A stretch of DNA of 64,000 nt, taken from assembly GCA_030410095.1 (NCBI GenBank), contig JAUFRC010000001.1, positions 3,118,501 through 3,182,500 on the forward strand, written 5' to 3'. Origin of the DNA: Paracoccus cavernae. Lineage in GTDB: Bacteria; Pseudomonadota; Alphaproteobacteria; Rhodobacterales; Rhodobacteraceae. A program made the translations under genes and the position numbers. Positions 39,135-49,837 of this stretch are shown piece after piece (positions within the stretch are counted from its first letter, which is position 1; every line of letters begins with the position of its first letter). Under the pieces are notes generated by a model, which was not told the origin of the DNA, made no database searches, and worked only from the letters and a program-made list of their open reading frames with translations.

Positions 39135-39682
39135 ATGGCGCAGTCGAAAGACCAGCAGAAGACCCAAAGGCGCAGGATGCGCGGCTTCGAGGTCGCCTCG
39201 TCGCTGGTTGCCCAAAGGGTTCGCACGGTGGGCGAGACCCGCGGCTTTGCCGTTGCGCGCCTCCTGACCAATTGGGCCGAGGTGGTCGGCCCCGAAACCG
39301 CCGCCCGCACGCGTCCGGTCCGGATCGCGCATGGTCGCGGCTTCGGCGCGACGCTGACGCTTTTGGTGCAGGGCGCCCATGCGCCGCTGGTCGAGATGGA
39401 TCTGCCGCGCATTCGCGAAAAGGTGAATGCCTGCTACGGGTTCAATGCGGTTTCCAAAGTGCTTTTGACCCAGACCGCGCCGACCGGCTTTGCGGAGGGG
39501 CAGGCGCAGTTCGCGCCCGCGCCGCGCAAGGCTGCGGCGCAACCTCCGACTCCCGAACAGCTTCATCAGGCCGAAGCGGTTGCCAAGGGTTTACCGACCC
39601 TGCCTTGGCGGCGGCGATGCGCCAGCTGACCCTCAATAACCTGTCCCGTCGGGACAACAACGACCGAAAGGCTCATAAATGA
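39135..39682 (+). CDS. dciA: DciA-like (DUF721) protein (frameshifted)
   Basis: DUF721 proteins include DciA, the ancestral loader of the replicative helicase DnaB. The compact N-terminal KH-like domain is seen: RGFEVASSLVAQRVRTVGE, LLTNWAEVVGPETAARTRPV and LTLLVQGAHAPLVEMDLPRI, followed by a flexible C terminus. A G is lost near 39587 (AAGGGTTT for AAGGGGTTT), after which the true end reads DPALAAAMRQLTLNNLSRRD and overlaps the dsbA-like start. The ATG at 39135 is used. The repaired length is about 182 residues. Confidence 0.8.
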
Positions 39683-40368
39683 CCCTCACCCGTTCCCTGT
39701 TCGCGACGGCTGTCGCCGCGGCGATGTCGGCGATGATGCTGGTGCCGGCCTCCGCACAAGAGGCCACGGCTCCCGCACAGGCGGAAACCGCGGCACCCGA
39801 AGCCGCGGCTGCGGCCGACCAGATGCCCGAGGGCAAAGTTCTTGACGATATCGTTCTGGGGCAGGAAAGCGCTCCGGTCACGATGGTCGAATATGCGAGC
39901 TTCACCTGCAGCCATTGCCGCGATTTCCACAACAACAACTTCGCCAAGCTGAAGGCGGAATATATCGACACCGGCAAGGTCAAATTCATCCAGCGCGACG
40001 TCTATTTCGACGCGGTCGGCCTCTGGGCGGGCGTTCTGGCGCGTTGCGGTGGCGACGACAAATATTACGCGGTCGCGGATATTCTGTTTGCGGACCAGAC
40101 GACCTGGCTCGCCGCGCAATCGGGTGACGAGATCGCCGCCAACCTGCGCAAAGTCGGCGCGAAAGCCGGCATGTCGACCGAGCAGATGGATGCGTGCTGG
40201 GCCGACCAGCAGCAGGTCGCCAATCTTGTCGCGACCTTCCAGAAACATGCAGGCGACGACAAGATCGAAGGCACTCCCACCTTCATGATCAACGGCGAGA
40301 TGGTCCAGAACCAGCCGTGGGACGATCTGAAGAAAGTCCTCGACGACAAGATCGCGGCGGCTGGCTGA
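39679..40368 (+). CDS. DsbA-like periplasmic thiol oxidoreductase
   Basis: The signal peptide (LFATAVAAAMSAMMLVPASA) is followed by an Ala/Pro/Glu linker and a thioredoxin-fold domain with active site TCSHC, the inserted helical part (GLWAGVLARCGG ... EQMDACW) and the cis-Pro loop EGTPTFMING. This is the DsbA/ScsC-like type (thioredoxin_4) common in alphaproteobacteria, probably an oxidant or isomerase for envelope proteins. The 229-residue frame is intact and overlaps the dciA stop. The CoA-transferase gene starts two bases after its stop. Confidence 0.88.
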   Translation: MTLTRSLFATAVAAAMSAMMLVPASAQEATAPAQAETAAPEAAAAADQMPEGKVLDDIVLGQESAPVTMVEYASFTCSHCRDFHNNNFAKLKAEYIDTGKVKFIQRDVYFDAVGLWAGVLARCGGDDKYYAVADILFADQTTWLAAQSGDEIAANLRKVGAKAGMSTEQMDACWADQQQVANLVATFQKHAGDDKIEGTPTFMINGEMVQNQPWDDLKKVLDDKIAAAG

Positions 40369-40370
40369 TC

Positions 40371-41482
40371 GTGACGACACCGCTCGATGGGCTGAAGGTT
40401 GTCGAGCTCGCGCGGATTTTGGCCGGACCTTGGTCCGGCCAGATTCTGCCGATCTTGGCGCGGAGGTGATCAAGGTCGAAGCCCCCGAGGGTGACGATAC
40501 GCGGCGTTGGGGCCCTCCTTTCATCAAACGCGACGGCGATGAAAGCGCGGCCTATTTCCACGCCGCCAACCGCGGCAAGAAATCCGTCATCGCCGATTTC
40601 CGCACCCCCGAGGGCCGGGAAAAGGTCCGCGCTCTGATCGCGGATGCCGATGTCGTGATCGAGAATTTCAAGCTCGGCGGTCTCGAAAAATACGGGCTGG
40701 ATTACGCCAGTCTTCGCGCGCTGAACCCGCGTCTGGTCTATTGTTCGATCACGGGTTTCGGTCAGGACGGCCCCTATGCGCACCGCGCGGGCTATGATTT
40801 CATCATTCAGGGCATGTCCGGCCTGATGAGCGTGACCGGCGAGCCCGAACACCAGCCGCAAAAAGTCGGCGTGGCCGTGGTCGACATCTTTACCGGCATC
40901 TATGCCACCGTAGGCATTCTCGCGGCGCTCCAGCAACGCGAGCGGACCGGCAGGGGCCAGCAGGTCGATATGGCGCTTCTCGATGTGGGCACCGCCGTCA
41001 TGGCCAATCAGGCGATGAATTATCTTGCTACCGGCACTGCGCCCAAGCGGCTCGGGAATGCCCATCCCAACCTCGTGCCCTATGCGGTTTTTGATTGCTC
41101 GGACGGCTGGATCATCATCGCGACCGGCAATGACGGTCAATATCGCAGGCTTTGCACGGTTCTGGGCCTGCCGGCGCTGGCCGAGGCGCCCGATTACCGC
41201 AGCAATGCCGACCGGATCGCCAACCGCGAGGCGTTGACCGTGACGCTGAGCGCGGTCACGCGGACTTGGACGCGCGACGGTCTTCTTGCGGCGCTCGAGG
41301 CCGAGGGCGTGCCTGCCGGTCCGATCAACGATATGGCGGATGTATTCGCCGATCCCCAGATCGTGGCGCGCGGCATGAAAATCACGCCCGAGGGCATTCC
41401 GGGCGTCCGCCTGCCGATCCGCTTTTCGGATGCCGAGCTTGCGCTCGACCGCGCGTCGCCGCGTCTTGGTCAGGACGATTAG
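40371..41482 (+). CDS. CaiB/BaiF-type (class III) CoA-transferase (frameshifted)
   Basis: Class III CoA-transferases move CoA between carboxylates. The N terminus reads VTTPLDGLKVVELARILAGP, then LGAEVIKVEAPEGDDTRRWG, CSITGFGQDGPYAHRAGYDF and RGQQVDMALLDV with the likely catalytic Asp; it ends with the usual FADPQIVARGM block. A G is lost near 40450 (CTGCCG for CTGGCCG). The GTG at 40371 is used, giving about 370 residues. The substrate pair is unknown. Its place after dsbA is probably fortuitous. Confidence 0.87.
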
Positions 41483-41486
41483 GGCG

Positions 41487-42479
41487 CTATAACCCGAGCG
41501 CCGCGAGGCGCTCGGCAAGCGGGGCGGGGTCGTCCAGCTCCAGCCGGACCGGCAGCGCCATGACCTTCATGCGGAAACTGCGCGGCAGCCGCACGGCATC
41601 CTTTTCGGTCGTGACCAATTGCGCCCCCGACAGCCGCGATTCGGCCTCGAGCCGCGTCAGCATGGCGCGGGTGAAGGGCTGGTGATCCTCGAGCGCCTCG
41701 GCACGGACGATCTCGGCTCCGAGATCGCGCAATGTCGCAAAGAATTTTTCGGGATGGCCGATGCCCGCAAAGGCCAGCACACGGTGGCCCTCCCAGTCGA
41801 AACCCATCTGCAAAGGCTTGAGCGCGCCGCTGATGCGCGGGGTCGTGGCGGTTTTCGCGCCCCAATCGGCGTCAAACCGGCTTTGGGCGGCCGCATCGCC
41901 GATCGTCAGCAGAAGATCGGCGCGCTTCAATCCGGCGGCAACCGGCTCGCGCAGCGGGCCGGCGGGCAGGCATAGCCCGTTGCCGAAGCCGCGCGCCGCA
42001 TCGACCACGACCAAGGACATGTCATGGGCGAGGGCGGGGTCCTGAAATCCGTCGTCAAGCAGGACCACCTGTGCCCCCGCAGCCGCTGCGGCCTTCGCCC
42101 CGGCAACGCGGTCGTCCGAGACCCAGACCGGCGCGAAAGCCGCCATGAGCAGCGGCTCGTCTCCGGTCGCCGAGGTTTTGTGGTTGCGCTCGTCGACCAG
42201 AAGCGGCCCTTTTTCGGTGCCGCCATAGCCGCGCGAGACGACATGGACCGCAACGCCGCGCGCCTGCAAAAGCTGGATCAGCATGATCGTGGTCGGGGTC
42301 TTGCCGGTGCCGCCGGCATTGATGTTGCCGACACAAATCACCGGAACGCCGACCTTTTCGCGCGCGCCTTTGGCCAGACGCCGCGCCGTGGCCGCAGCGT
42401 AAAGCGCGCCGAGCGGCTGCAGCAGCCGAGCGCGGGGGCCGGGTTTCTCGAACCAGAAGCGCGGGGCATGGAGGCTCAT
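41487..42479 (-). CDS. lpxK: Tetraacyldisaccharide 4-prime-kinase
   Basis: LpxK phosphorylates lipid A disaccharide at the inner membrane to give lipid IVA. The P-loop [15 protein letters not shown] near residue 50 and the catalytic-region [20 protein letters not shown] are typical. The 330-residue frame is intact. Its ATG overlaps the waaA stop, so the Kdo transferase and the preceding kinase step are co-expressed, as in other Rhodobacterales. Confidence 0.93.
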   Translation of the reverse strand: MSLHAPRFWFEKPGPRARLLQPLGALYAAATARRLAKGAREKVGVPVICVGNINAGGTGKTPTTIMLIQLLQARGVAVHVVSRGYGGTEKGPLLVDERNHKTSATGDEPLLMAAFAPVWVSDDRVAGAKAAAAAGAQVVLLDDGFQDPALAHDMSLVVVDAARGFGNGLCLPAGPLREPVAAGLKRADLLLTIGDAAAQSRFDADWGAKTATTPRISGALKPLQMGFDWEGHRVLAFAGIGHPEKFFATLRDLGAEIVRAEALEDHQPFTRAMLTRLEAESRLSGAQLVTTEKDAVRLPRSFRMKVMALPVRLELDDPAPLAERLAALGL

Positions 42480-43705
42480 GCTTTTCCTCCATCGCGGTCA
42501 GGATGTCCGAGAGGATCCGGCGCACGACGGCCGCGCCGCCGGTGCTGACGGTCCATGCGTTTTGCGCCAGTATCGCCGCCTGTTCGGCCGAAGCCAGATC
42601 CGAGACCGCCTGTTTGAGCCCTTGCACATCCGCGACCTTGCGCGCGGCATGGGCGCCTTCGAGCTGTGCCCAGGCGGCATCATAGCGGCCGGGGATCGGG
42701 CCGTGGATAATCGCCGAACCGAGGGCTGCGGGCTCGAAGGGATGACGCGCGGGAAAGGCATTGCCGCCGATCAGCGTGCCGCCGACGAAGGTCACGGACG
42801 CGAGGCGGTACCACAGGCCCATCTCGTCGTCCTCCTCGGCGATCAGGACATGGTCGTCGGGCTGGGGATCATCGTCGTCGGTACGCAGGATCGGCGCGAG
42901 CCCGTGCGCGTCGCAGGAGGCGAGGATCTCGGCGAGAGTGCCTTCGGGCGGGGCCGCAAGGATCAGCAAGGCGCGGTGGTTGTATTGCAGAAGATCGTGA
43001 TGGGCCTCGATCGCGGCCAAAGCCTCGGGCAGGGTCGGCGAGGCGGCAAACCAGATATGGCGCCCGCTCAGGACTTGCGCCAAGGCCTGACGTTCCGCCT
43101 CGTTGCCGCGCAAAAGCGCCTGTGTGTCGGTCACGGGGCCGATCATCTCGATCTTGCCCCCGTCCGCGCCGAGCTTGCGCAGCAGGGCTTCGGTCTGGAG
43201 GTCGGGCACGAGAATGCGGTCGATGCGTGCCAGAAGGCCGCGGGTAATCGTATCACGCCAAAGCCCGCGCGCGAGCTTTCCCTCGAGGCGGGCTTCGGCC
43301 ATCAGGATCGGGATGCCGGCATCGGCTGCGCCGGTGATCAGGGCGGCGGGCAGGTCGGCCCCGAAAAGCAGCAGTGCTTTGGGGGCGAGGGCCTTGAGCG
43401 CCGCCTCGACCGCAGCCGGACTATCCAGCGCCGCCAGATTGACCGAATGCGAGCCGCCCTGCGCCGAGGGTGCGGTTCCCGCCGCTGAAGACCAGCCGCA
43501 GATCCTTGCGCGTCGATAAAAGCGCGCCCACGACGGCGGTCAGGGCGGCGGGGTCCTCTTCGCCCGGCGGCAGGTGGATCAGCAAAAGCGGGCCCTCGCC
43601 ATCGGGTGCGACGACTGCGGGGCGGGACGTGCCGACAAGCCCGTCCTTGCGCCGCAGATGCAGCCAGAGTGCCAGATTGCCCGCGCTGCCGCCTAGACCT
43701 GCCAT
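42476..43705 (-). CDS. waaA: 3-deoxy-D-manno-octulosonic acid (Kdo) transferase (frameshifted)
   Basis: WaaA (KdtA) adds Kdo to lipid IVA. The C-terminal GT-B half contains [41 protein letters not shown] (conserved glutamate region) and [14 protein letters not shown]. The N-terminal half starts [20 protein letters not shown]. The frame shifts near 43470 (net two bases), and at the very end one A is lost near 42482, after which the protein stops at EEKA with its TGA overlapping lpxK. Repaired length is about 410 residues. Confidence 0.87.
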
Positions 43706-43718
43706 GAAATCGCGCAGA

Positions 43719-43967
43719 TCAGCTGTTGGTCAGCGCATCGGTGATGCTCGCCTCGGTCTCTTCGTCGCGCAGGCGGTGGAGATGGGCGATGAAATAGCGG
43801 GTATGGGCGCTGTCGACGGTGCGCTGCGCCTCGGCTTTCCACGCGGCATGCGCCGAGGCGTAATCGGGGAAGATGCCGACAACATGGATGTTTTTGACAT
43901 CTTTGAACTCGGTCCGCGCGGGATCGACAAGCTCGCCACCGAAAACCAGATGAAGACGTTGTGCCAT
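43719..43967 (-). CDS. DUF4170 protein
   Basis: An intact 82-residue cytoplasmic protein starting MAQRLHLVFGGELVDPARTE with DVKNIHVVGIFPDYASAHAA. DUF4170 genes sit next to waaA in many alphaproteobacteria; the function is unknown. The ATG at 43967 is chosen because AAGGAG lies eight bases upstream, although the frame is open further. It ends 13 bases before waaA and probably starts the waaA-lpxK operon. Confidence 0.83.
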   Translation of the reverse strand: MAQRLHLVFGGELVDPARTEFKDVKNIHVVGIFPDYASAHAAWKAEAQRTVDSAHTRYFIAHLHRLRDEETEASITDALTNS

Positions 43968-44224
43968 CCGAAACTCCTTAGACTCGATGCGGCGCAACCT
44001 AAACGAGGGGCAGGGGAACCAAGCCCAATCGCCTAAAATGCCGCGCAGTTCGGATTTGCGCCGCAGGGTCATCCGCGCTTAGCTGAAGGCGGGATCGGAT
44101 ACCTGTCGGGTGGCGTGGTGGCGCCGGACAGGCGGCCTCGGCGAAAGCCGGGGCCATTTGGTTGCGGCTCGGGTAAAGGACGGGCGGGGCGCGGTTGCGG
44201 TTGTTTGTCGCGGTTTTGCCAAGA

Positions 44225-44310
44225 TGGTGCGGGCGGCGGGACTTGAACCCGCACGGGCTTACGCCCCAGGGAGTTTAAGTCCCATGCGTCTACCATTCCG
44301 CCACGCCCGC
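44225..44310 (-). tRNA. tRNA-Leu (anticodon UAA)
   Basis: On the minus strand the sequence folds as a tRNA with acceptor stem GCGGGCG/CGCCCGC, D arm GGCGGAATGGTAGACGC, anticodon loop ACTTAAACT (anticodon TAA), a long variable arm typical of leucine tRNA, T arm with GGTTCAAGTCC, discriminator A and an encoded CCA. It is 86 bases including CCA. Confidence 0.95.
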
Positions 44311-44327
44311 AGCCGAGAAATTCCTAG

Positions 44328-44343
44328 CCTGCCGCTTGGCAGG
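44328..44343 (-). terminator. Hairpin after arginase, before tRNA-Leu
   Basis: CCTGCC-AAGC-GGCAGG on the minus strand is followed by CTAGGAATTTC. It would end the arginase transcript or separate it from the tRNA gene. The T tract is weak. Confidence 0.5.
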
Positions 44344-44408
44344 AGGCAAGCAGAGTCAAGCGCTTCGCCCCTTTTGGCCGAGGGGCGGGGCGGCTGCGCT
44401 GGGACGTC

Positions 44409-45326
44409 TCAATAACTCCGCGTCGGGCGGTCAAAGACCTTGCGGCCCATGAGGCTGCCCAAAAGATCGACCATCAGCTTGGCGGTTCTGCCGCGATCAT
44501 CGAGGAAAGGGTTCAGCTCGACCAGATCGAGCGAGGTCACCAGCTGGCTCTCGTGCAGAAGCTCCATCACCAGATGCGCCTCGCGGAAGGTTGCGCCTCC
44601 GGGAACGGTGGTTCCGACCGCAGGCGCGATGGCGGGATCAAGGAAATCCACGTCGAGGCTCACATGCAACATCCCGTTCTCCGCCCGAACGCGGTCAAGG
44701 AATTCGCGCAGGGGGCGCTGATCCCGCGCTCGTCGAGCACACGCATGTCGTTGACGATGACATCGGTGCTTTTCAGCGCGGCATATTCCTTGGGATCGAC
44801 CGAGCGGATGCCGAACATGCAGATATTGGCCTCGGGGACAGGCGCGGGAAAGGGCGGCAGCGGCGCAAAGCCCGCGCGACCGGCGGCATAGGCCATGGGT
44901 GTGCCGTGGAGATTGCCCGACGTCGTGGTCTCGAAGGTGTGGAAATCGCTATGGGCATCGAGCCAGATCACGAATTGCGGTCGTCCCGCCGCTTTGGCAT
45001 GGGCGGTGACCCCCGCGACGGTTCCCAGCGACAGCGAATGGTCGCCCCATGAAAACCGGCATCCCGTCGGCCATTGCGGTGGTCGCGGCGGCCGCCAGCG
45101 CTTCGGTCCAGGCGAGCACTTCGGGGAGGTGGTGGACGGCCGGATTGGCGTGGGTTTCGCCGCGCGGCGGAGGCGGGACGACATCGCCGCGATCCTCGAC
45201 ACTATGGCCAAGCTCGGTCAGGGTGCGCGCGATCCCCGCGACACGGTAGGCCATCGGCCCCATCAGGCAGCCGGCGCGGCGTTGGCCTTCGTCGACGGGC
45301 GCGCCGATCAGGATGCAATGTGTCAT
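44409..45326 (-). CDS. rocF: Arginase (two frameshifts)
   Basis: Arginase hydrolyses arginine to ornithine and urea using two manganese ions. The ligand motifs are present: [18 protein letters not shown] and [13 protein letters not shown], with [20 protein letters not shown] at the end. A G is lost near 45048 (ATGGGGCGA for ATGGGGGCGA) and a C near 44718 ([12 protein letters not shown]); repaired length is about 306 residues. The gene is monocistronic. The sequence supports arginase more than agmatinase, but the substrate is not proven. Confidence 0.88.
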
Positions 45327-45411
45327 GGGTTTCTCCGGTTGGGATAACCCCTGATGATGCGCTCCCGCGGGGAAAAGTCCACCGTCGCGCGGATGAATTC
45401 CGCGTCAATGC

Positions 45412-45440
45412 AAACGGGCCACCCAAGGGCAGCCCGTCCG
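45412..45440 (-). terminator. Terminator of the TonB receptor gene
   Basis: On the minus strand GACGGGC-TG-CCC-TT-GGG-TG-GCCCGTTT forms a GC-rich hairpin about 30 bases after the receptor stop, with a short T run. Confidence 0.6.
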
Positions 45441-45470
45441 TTGTCATGTGATGTCCGCAATGCGCGCGAC

Positions 45471-47550
45471 TTAGAACGAGGTCGTCAGACCCAGCCAGAA
45501 GGCGCGGCCTTCGACGACGGTATTGGCGTCGCTCGGAGCGAGCTCCTTGTCGAAAACGTTGTAGATCGCGGCGCTGACGGTGGCATTGTCGTTCACGCGG
45601 TAATTCGCGCCCAGATCGACCGTGACATAGCCCGAGTATTCATAGGCGATCGCATTGCCGTCCGCGTCATAGCGGTAGGGTTTGCCGTTGGTGCCGATAC
45701 GGGCGCCCGAGTTGATCTCTTTGCCGTGGTAGTTGACCGAGCCCCAGCTATCGAGACCTTCGACCGGCGTCATCCATTCGGCGCGGACATTGGCCATATG
45801 CTTGGGCGTGCGCGACAGCGGCAGGCCTTCGTAATCGCCGGTGCGCTGCTCGGATCGGTCAGCGTGTAATTGGCGCGCAGCAGCAGGTCGTCGCGGACAT
45901 CCCATTCTGCGGTCAGCTCCAGACCCTGAATGCGGGCCTCGCCGACGTTGTAATATTCCCAACGGTTGTAGCTGGTGCCGTTGACGTCGATCGGCGTGCC
46001 GGTGTTGAAGTTCTCGATCTTGTTCTTGAAATCGGTGCGGAAGACCGTCGCGCCCAGCTGGTAGTTGCTGCCGCTGTACAAAGCGGCCAGCTCGTAGCTG
46101 GTGCTCTCTTCGGGCTTGAGGTCGGGGTTCGAGACGATGACGCCCGCGCCGCGCTGGGTGGTGTAGTAATAGCCCGGCACGACCGAGCGCAGATCCGGCG
46201 CGCGATAGCCGGTCGAGACGCCGCCCTTGATCGTCAGCGCATCGGTCGCATTCCAGACGCCGTAGATGCGCGGCGTGATATGGCTGCCGAATTCCTCGTG
46301 ATCGTTGTAGCGCGCGCCGAGCGTCAAAGCGAAATCGTCGCGGATCTGCCATTCGTCTTCGGCAAAGAGTGCCCATTGATAGGCCGAGAAGGTCTCGATG
46401 ACCGAATCGCTGACGCCGGGGTTGATGTCGCGCAGCTTGGCTTTGAAATACTGCCCGCCATAGGTCAGGCGGTGCTCGCCGTTCCATTCGAGCGGGGTGT
46501 TCAGCTTCACGTCGAGCACGTCGTTGGTGATCTTGGGCTTGCGCACATTGGTGATCGCGCTGGCCGCGCTGGTCGTCAGCTGGCGCTCGCCGGTCTCGCG
46601 CGAGAACGAGATATCGGCGGTCGTCGTGCCCCAGGTGCCGTTATAGGACAGCGCCGCAAAGCCGCGCTCGTTGTCCTGGAAGGAATCGTTGTTGGGCGTG
46701 CCGTTCGAGGCCAGCGGCGCGATCGTGCGGCCGACGCGGCCGGTGTCGTCGATCGTGGTGCGGCTGCCTTCGAGCGAGAAGGTATGGTCGGTGGTCGGAG
46801 CCCAGGTCAGGCGGCCGCCGAGGCTGGAGAGGTCGCGGTCGCGCAGACCGTCCTCGATCCGCGCTTCCGAGCGGTTTTCCTGACGACCCCAGACCTGCAG
46901 GCCGAGCTGGTCGGCCAGTAGCGGGCCGCTCAGATAGAAGGAGGCCTGGCGGTCCGAGCTGTACTTGCCGTCCTGCGGGGTCTTGGCTTCCAGCGTCAGC
47001 GAGCCGGACCATTGGTCGGAAACCGGCTTGGTGATGATGTTGATGACGCCGCCCATCGCATCCGAGCCGTAAAGCGAGGACATCGGGCCGCGCACGACTT
47101 CGATGCGCTCGATGGCGGAAACCGGCGGCATGTAGCTTTGCTCGAAGCCCGAAGCGCCGTTGGTGCGCGATCGCGGGTACCTTGGCGTTTGCCGTCGACG
47201 AGGATCAGCGTGTACTGGCCGGGCAGGCCGCGAATGGTGATGTCTTCTTCGTTGGCGATGCCGGTGGTGGCGACGCCCTGCACCGATTTCAGCGCATCCG
47301 ACAGGCTGGTGACATTGCCTTTGGCCAGCTCTTCGCCCGAAATCACGGTGACGCTGGCGGGAGCCGCCTCGACGGTCTGCTCAAAGCCGCCTGCGGTGAT
47401 CACGACGGTGTCCAGCTGGACCGGCGCAGTGCCGGCATCCTGCGCGATGGCGACAGCAGGTAGGCTCAGCGCGGACAGTCCAAGCAGCAAGGCGCGGGTG
47501 GTGCGGCGGGCGAATGGCTGGCGTTGCAACGGCAGGAATTGGTGTGGCAC
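45471..47550 (-). CDS. TonB-dependent outer-membrane receptor (two frameshifts)
   Basis: The signal peptide region (ALLLGLSALSLPAVAIAQ) is followed by a TonB box-like QLDTVVITAGG, the plug domain (GNVTSLSDALKSVQGV, IRGLPGQYTLILVDGKRQG, EVVRGPMSSLYGSDAMGGVI) and a 22-strand barrel ending AFWLGLTTSF. Plug and barrel resemble the FepA/CirA colicin-siderophore receptors. A base is lost near 47168 and a G near 45845. The GTG at 47550 is used with GGAG upstream; repaired length is about 693 residues. No siderophore transporter, TonB or recognisable Fur site is beside it, so the ligand is unknown. Confidence 0.87.
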
Positions 47551-47775
47551 GGGTCATCTCCGGAGGTTGGTGGGGCTTTGATCTGCCTGGGTGTCACCGC
47601 CACGAGAGAGAAAACGGATTGCCTGAGTGAATCGATAAGGCTTTAGGGGGATTCGACGGAAATGACAAGATGGTGACGTCAAATTACCCGAGTAAAATTG
47701 TCGCATGTGGGAATTTGGCCAGAAAATCCCGCAAATGCAGCACGAAAGTCGGACAGGATTGCGGTGGAAGCGACG

Positions 47776-47808
47776 AAAAAACCCGCCGGCGACAATCGCG
47801 GCGGGTTT
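47776..47808 (-). terminator. Terminator of metG
   Basis: On the minus strand AAACCCGCC-GCGATTGTCGCC-GGCGGGTTTTTTCG is a strong GC stem followed by six T residues, about 35 bases after the metG stop. Confidence 0.85.
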
Positions 47809-47842
47809 GGTCTTCGGGCGCCAAGCGCTAATTCGCGCGGTT

Positions 47843-49584
47843 CTACGGCCGCGCTAAAGGGGCAGGGGTCAGTCGCGATCCTTTGAAGCGCTCTTGCCAT
47901 TCCTCGCGCTGCTCGTCGCTGATCTTGGCGAAAAGCACCTCGGGGGTGGTGAAGGCATGGCCTGCATCCAGCGCGGCCAGTGCGGCGGGCACATCCTCGG
48001 GCCAGTCGCGGTTGTCGGACTGCATCGCCTCCAGCATCGCATCCGAGGCGAAGGGGATGAAAGGCGCGGAAAGCACCGCATAGAAGCGGATCAGGTTCAG
48101 ACCCAGACGCACCTGCGCGGCGGCCTTTTCGGGGTCGGTCTTGAAGGTCGACCACGGCGCTGCCGATTGCAGGTATTCGTTGCCCAAGACCCAGATCGCA
48201 CGCAACTCGGCCGAGGCCTTGCGGATCTCGGTATGGTCCATGAAGCCTTCATAGGCGCGCACGCGTGCGGTCAGATCGGCGATGAGCTTCTCTTCCTCGG
48301 GGCCGTATGCGCCGCCTTCGGGCACGACTTCGCCGAATTTCGAGCGGCAGAATTTCGTGATGCGGCTGACGAAATTGCCCAGAACGTCGGCGAGATCCTT
48401 GTTCACCGATTGCTGGAAATTGTCCCAGGTGAACTCGCTGTCGCCCGATTCGGGCGCGTGGGACAAAGCCACCAGCGCCAGTAATCGGCGGGCAGGATCG
48501 ACAAGGCCTGATCCATAAAGACGCCGCGGCCTTGGCTGGTCGAGAACTGGCCGCCGTCATAGGTCAGGTAGTTGAAGGATTTGATGTAGTCGACCAGCTT
48601 CCACGGCTCGTTCGAGCCGATGATCGTCGCGGGGAAGGACAGGGTGTGGAAGGGGACGTTATCCTTGCCCATGAACTGGGTATAGGTCACGTCTTCCGCG
48701 CCCTCGTCCAGACGCCACCAGCGGCGCCATTCGCTGTCGGGCTGGCCTTTGGCATCGGTGCCCTCGGCGGTGGCCGCGATATATTCGATCGGCGCGTCGA
48801 ACCAGACATAGAAGACCTTGCCTTCCATCCCCGGCCAAGGCTGGTCGCCCTTTTTGACCGGAATGCCCCAGTCGAGATCGCGGGTGATGCCGCGATCCTG
48901 CAGCCCGTCGCCGTCGTTGAGCCACTTTTTCGCGATCGAGGTCGTCAGGATCGGCCAGTCATCCTTGCTGTCGATCCAGGTCTCGATCTGGTCGCGCATG
49001 GCGCGCTGCTTGAGATAAAGGTGCTTGGTCGCGCGCACTTCCAGATTTGTCGAGCCCGAGATCGCCGAGCGCGGATTGATCAGATCGGTCGGGTCAAGCT
49101 GCTTGGTGCAGTTTTCGCATTGATCGCCGCGCGCCTTGTCATAGCCGCAGTTGGGGCAGGTGCCCTCGATATAGCGGTCGGGCAGGAAGCGGCCGTCGTC
49201 GATCGAATAGACCTGCTTTTCCTCGACTTCGCGGATATGGCCGTTCTCGTCCAGTTTACCCGCGAAATGCTGGGTCAGGACGTGGTTGCGCTCGCTGGAG
49301 GAGCGGCCGAAATGGTCGAAGGACAGCCCGAAACGGCGCGCGATGTCGGCCTGGACCTCGTGCATCTCGGCGCAGAAAACCGCGACCGGCTGGCCCGCTT
49401 TCTTGGCGGCAAGCTCGGCAGGGGTGCCGTGCTCGTCGGTCGCGCAGATGAACATGACCTCGTGGCCGCGTCCCCGATTGTAGCGGGCATAAAGATCCGC
49501 CGGCAGCTGGCTTCCGACCAGATTGCCCAGATGCTTGATGCCGTTGATATAGGGGATCGCCGAGGTGATGAGATGCCGGGCCAT
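47843..49584 (-). CDS. metG: Methionyl-tRNA synthetase (frameshifted)
   Basis: MetG charges tRNA with methionine. The HIGH-type motif is in [15 protein letters not shown], the zinc knuckle in [17 protein letters not shown], and the KMSKS position reads FSTSQGRG, a variant I associate with alphaproteobacterial MetG. The C terminus has the anticodon-binding helical part ([20 protein letters not shown]). A base is lost near 48478 (WRWW then [12 protein letters not shown]); since the enzyme is essential, this must be a sequence error. Repaired length is about 580 residues. It has a strong terminator and no partner genes. Confidence 0.93.
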
Positions 49585-49837
49585 TTACGCGTCCTTTGGA
49601 TAACGCAACGGGTTTATCGCTGCGGCGGTAAAATTGAAAGTGTCTGGAAGGATCAGGGTTGATCGCGGGGCGGATCCTTCTCGCGTTGTGCATTTCTGCA
49701 CTGACACATGTGCGCCAGAGCCGCCTGAAACGCGGCGCGGCGCGTTGATCCCGCCGGAAAGGTGATTAGCTAGGTAATGGTTTTGTGACGGTTTCGCAAA
49801 GTCCGCTTTTCATTGCCAATTATATAAGATCGATTCC

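Noticed and set aside
47551..47700. Possible cobalamin riboswitch upstream of the TonB receptor
   Set aside because: I looked for the conserved B12-box core and long paired leader and did not find them; the space is also short for that element.
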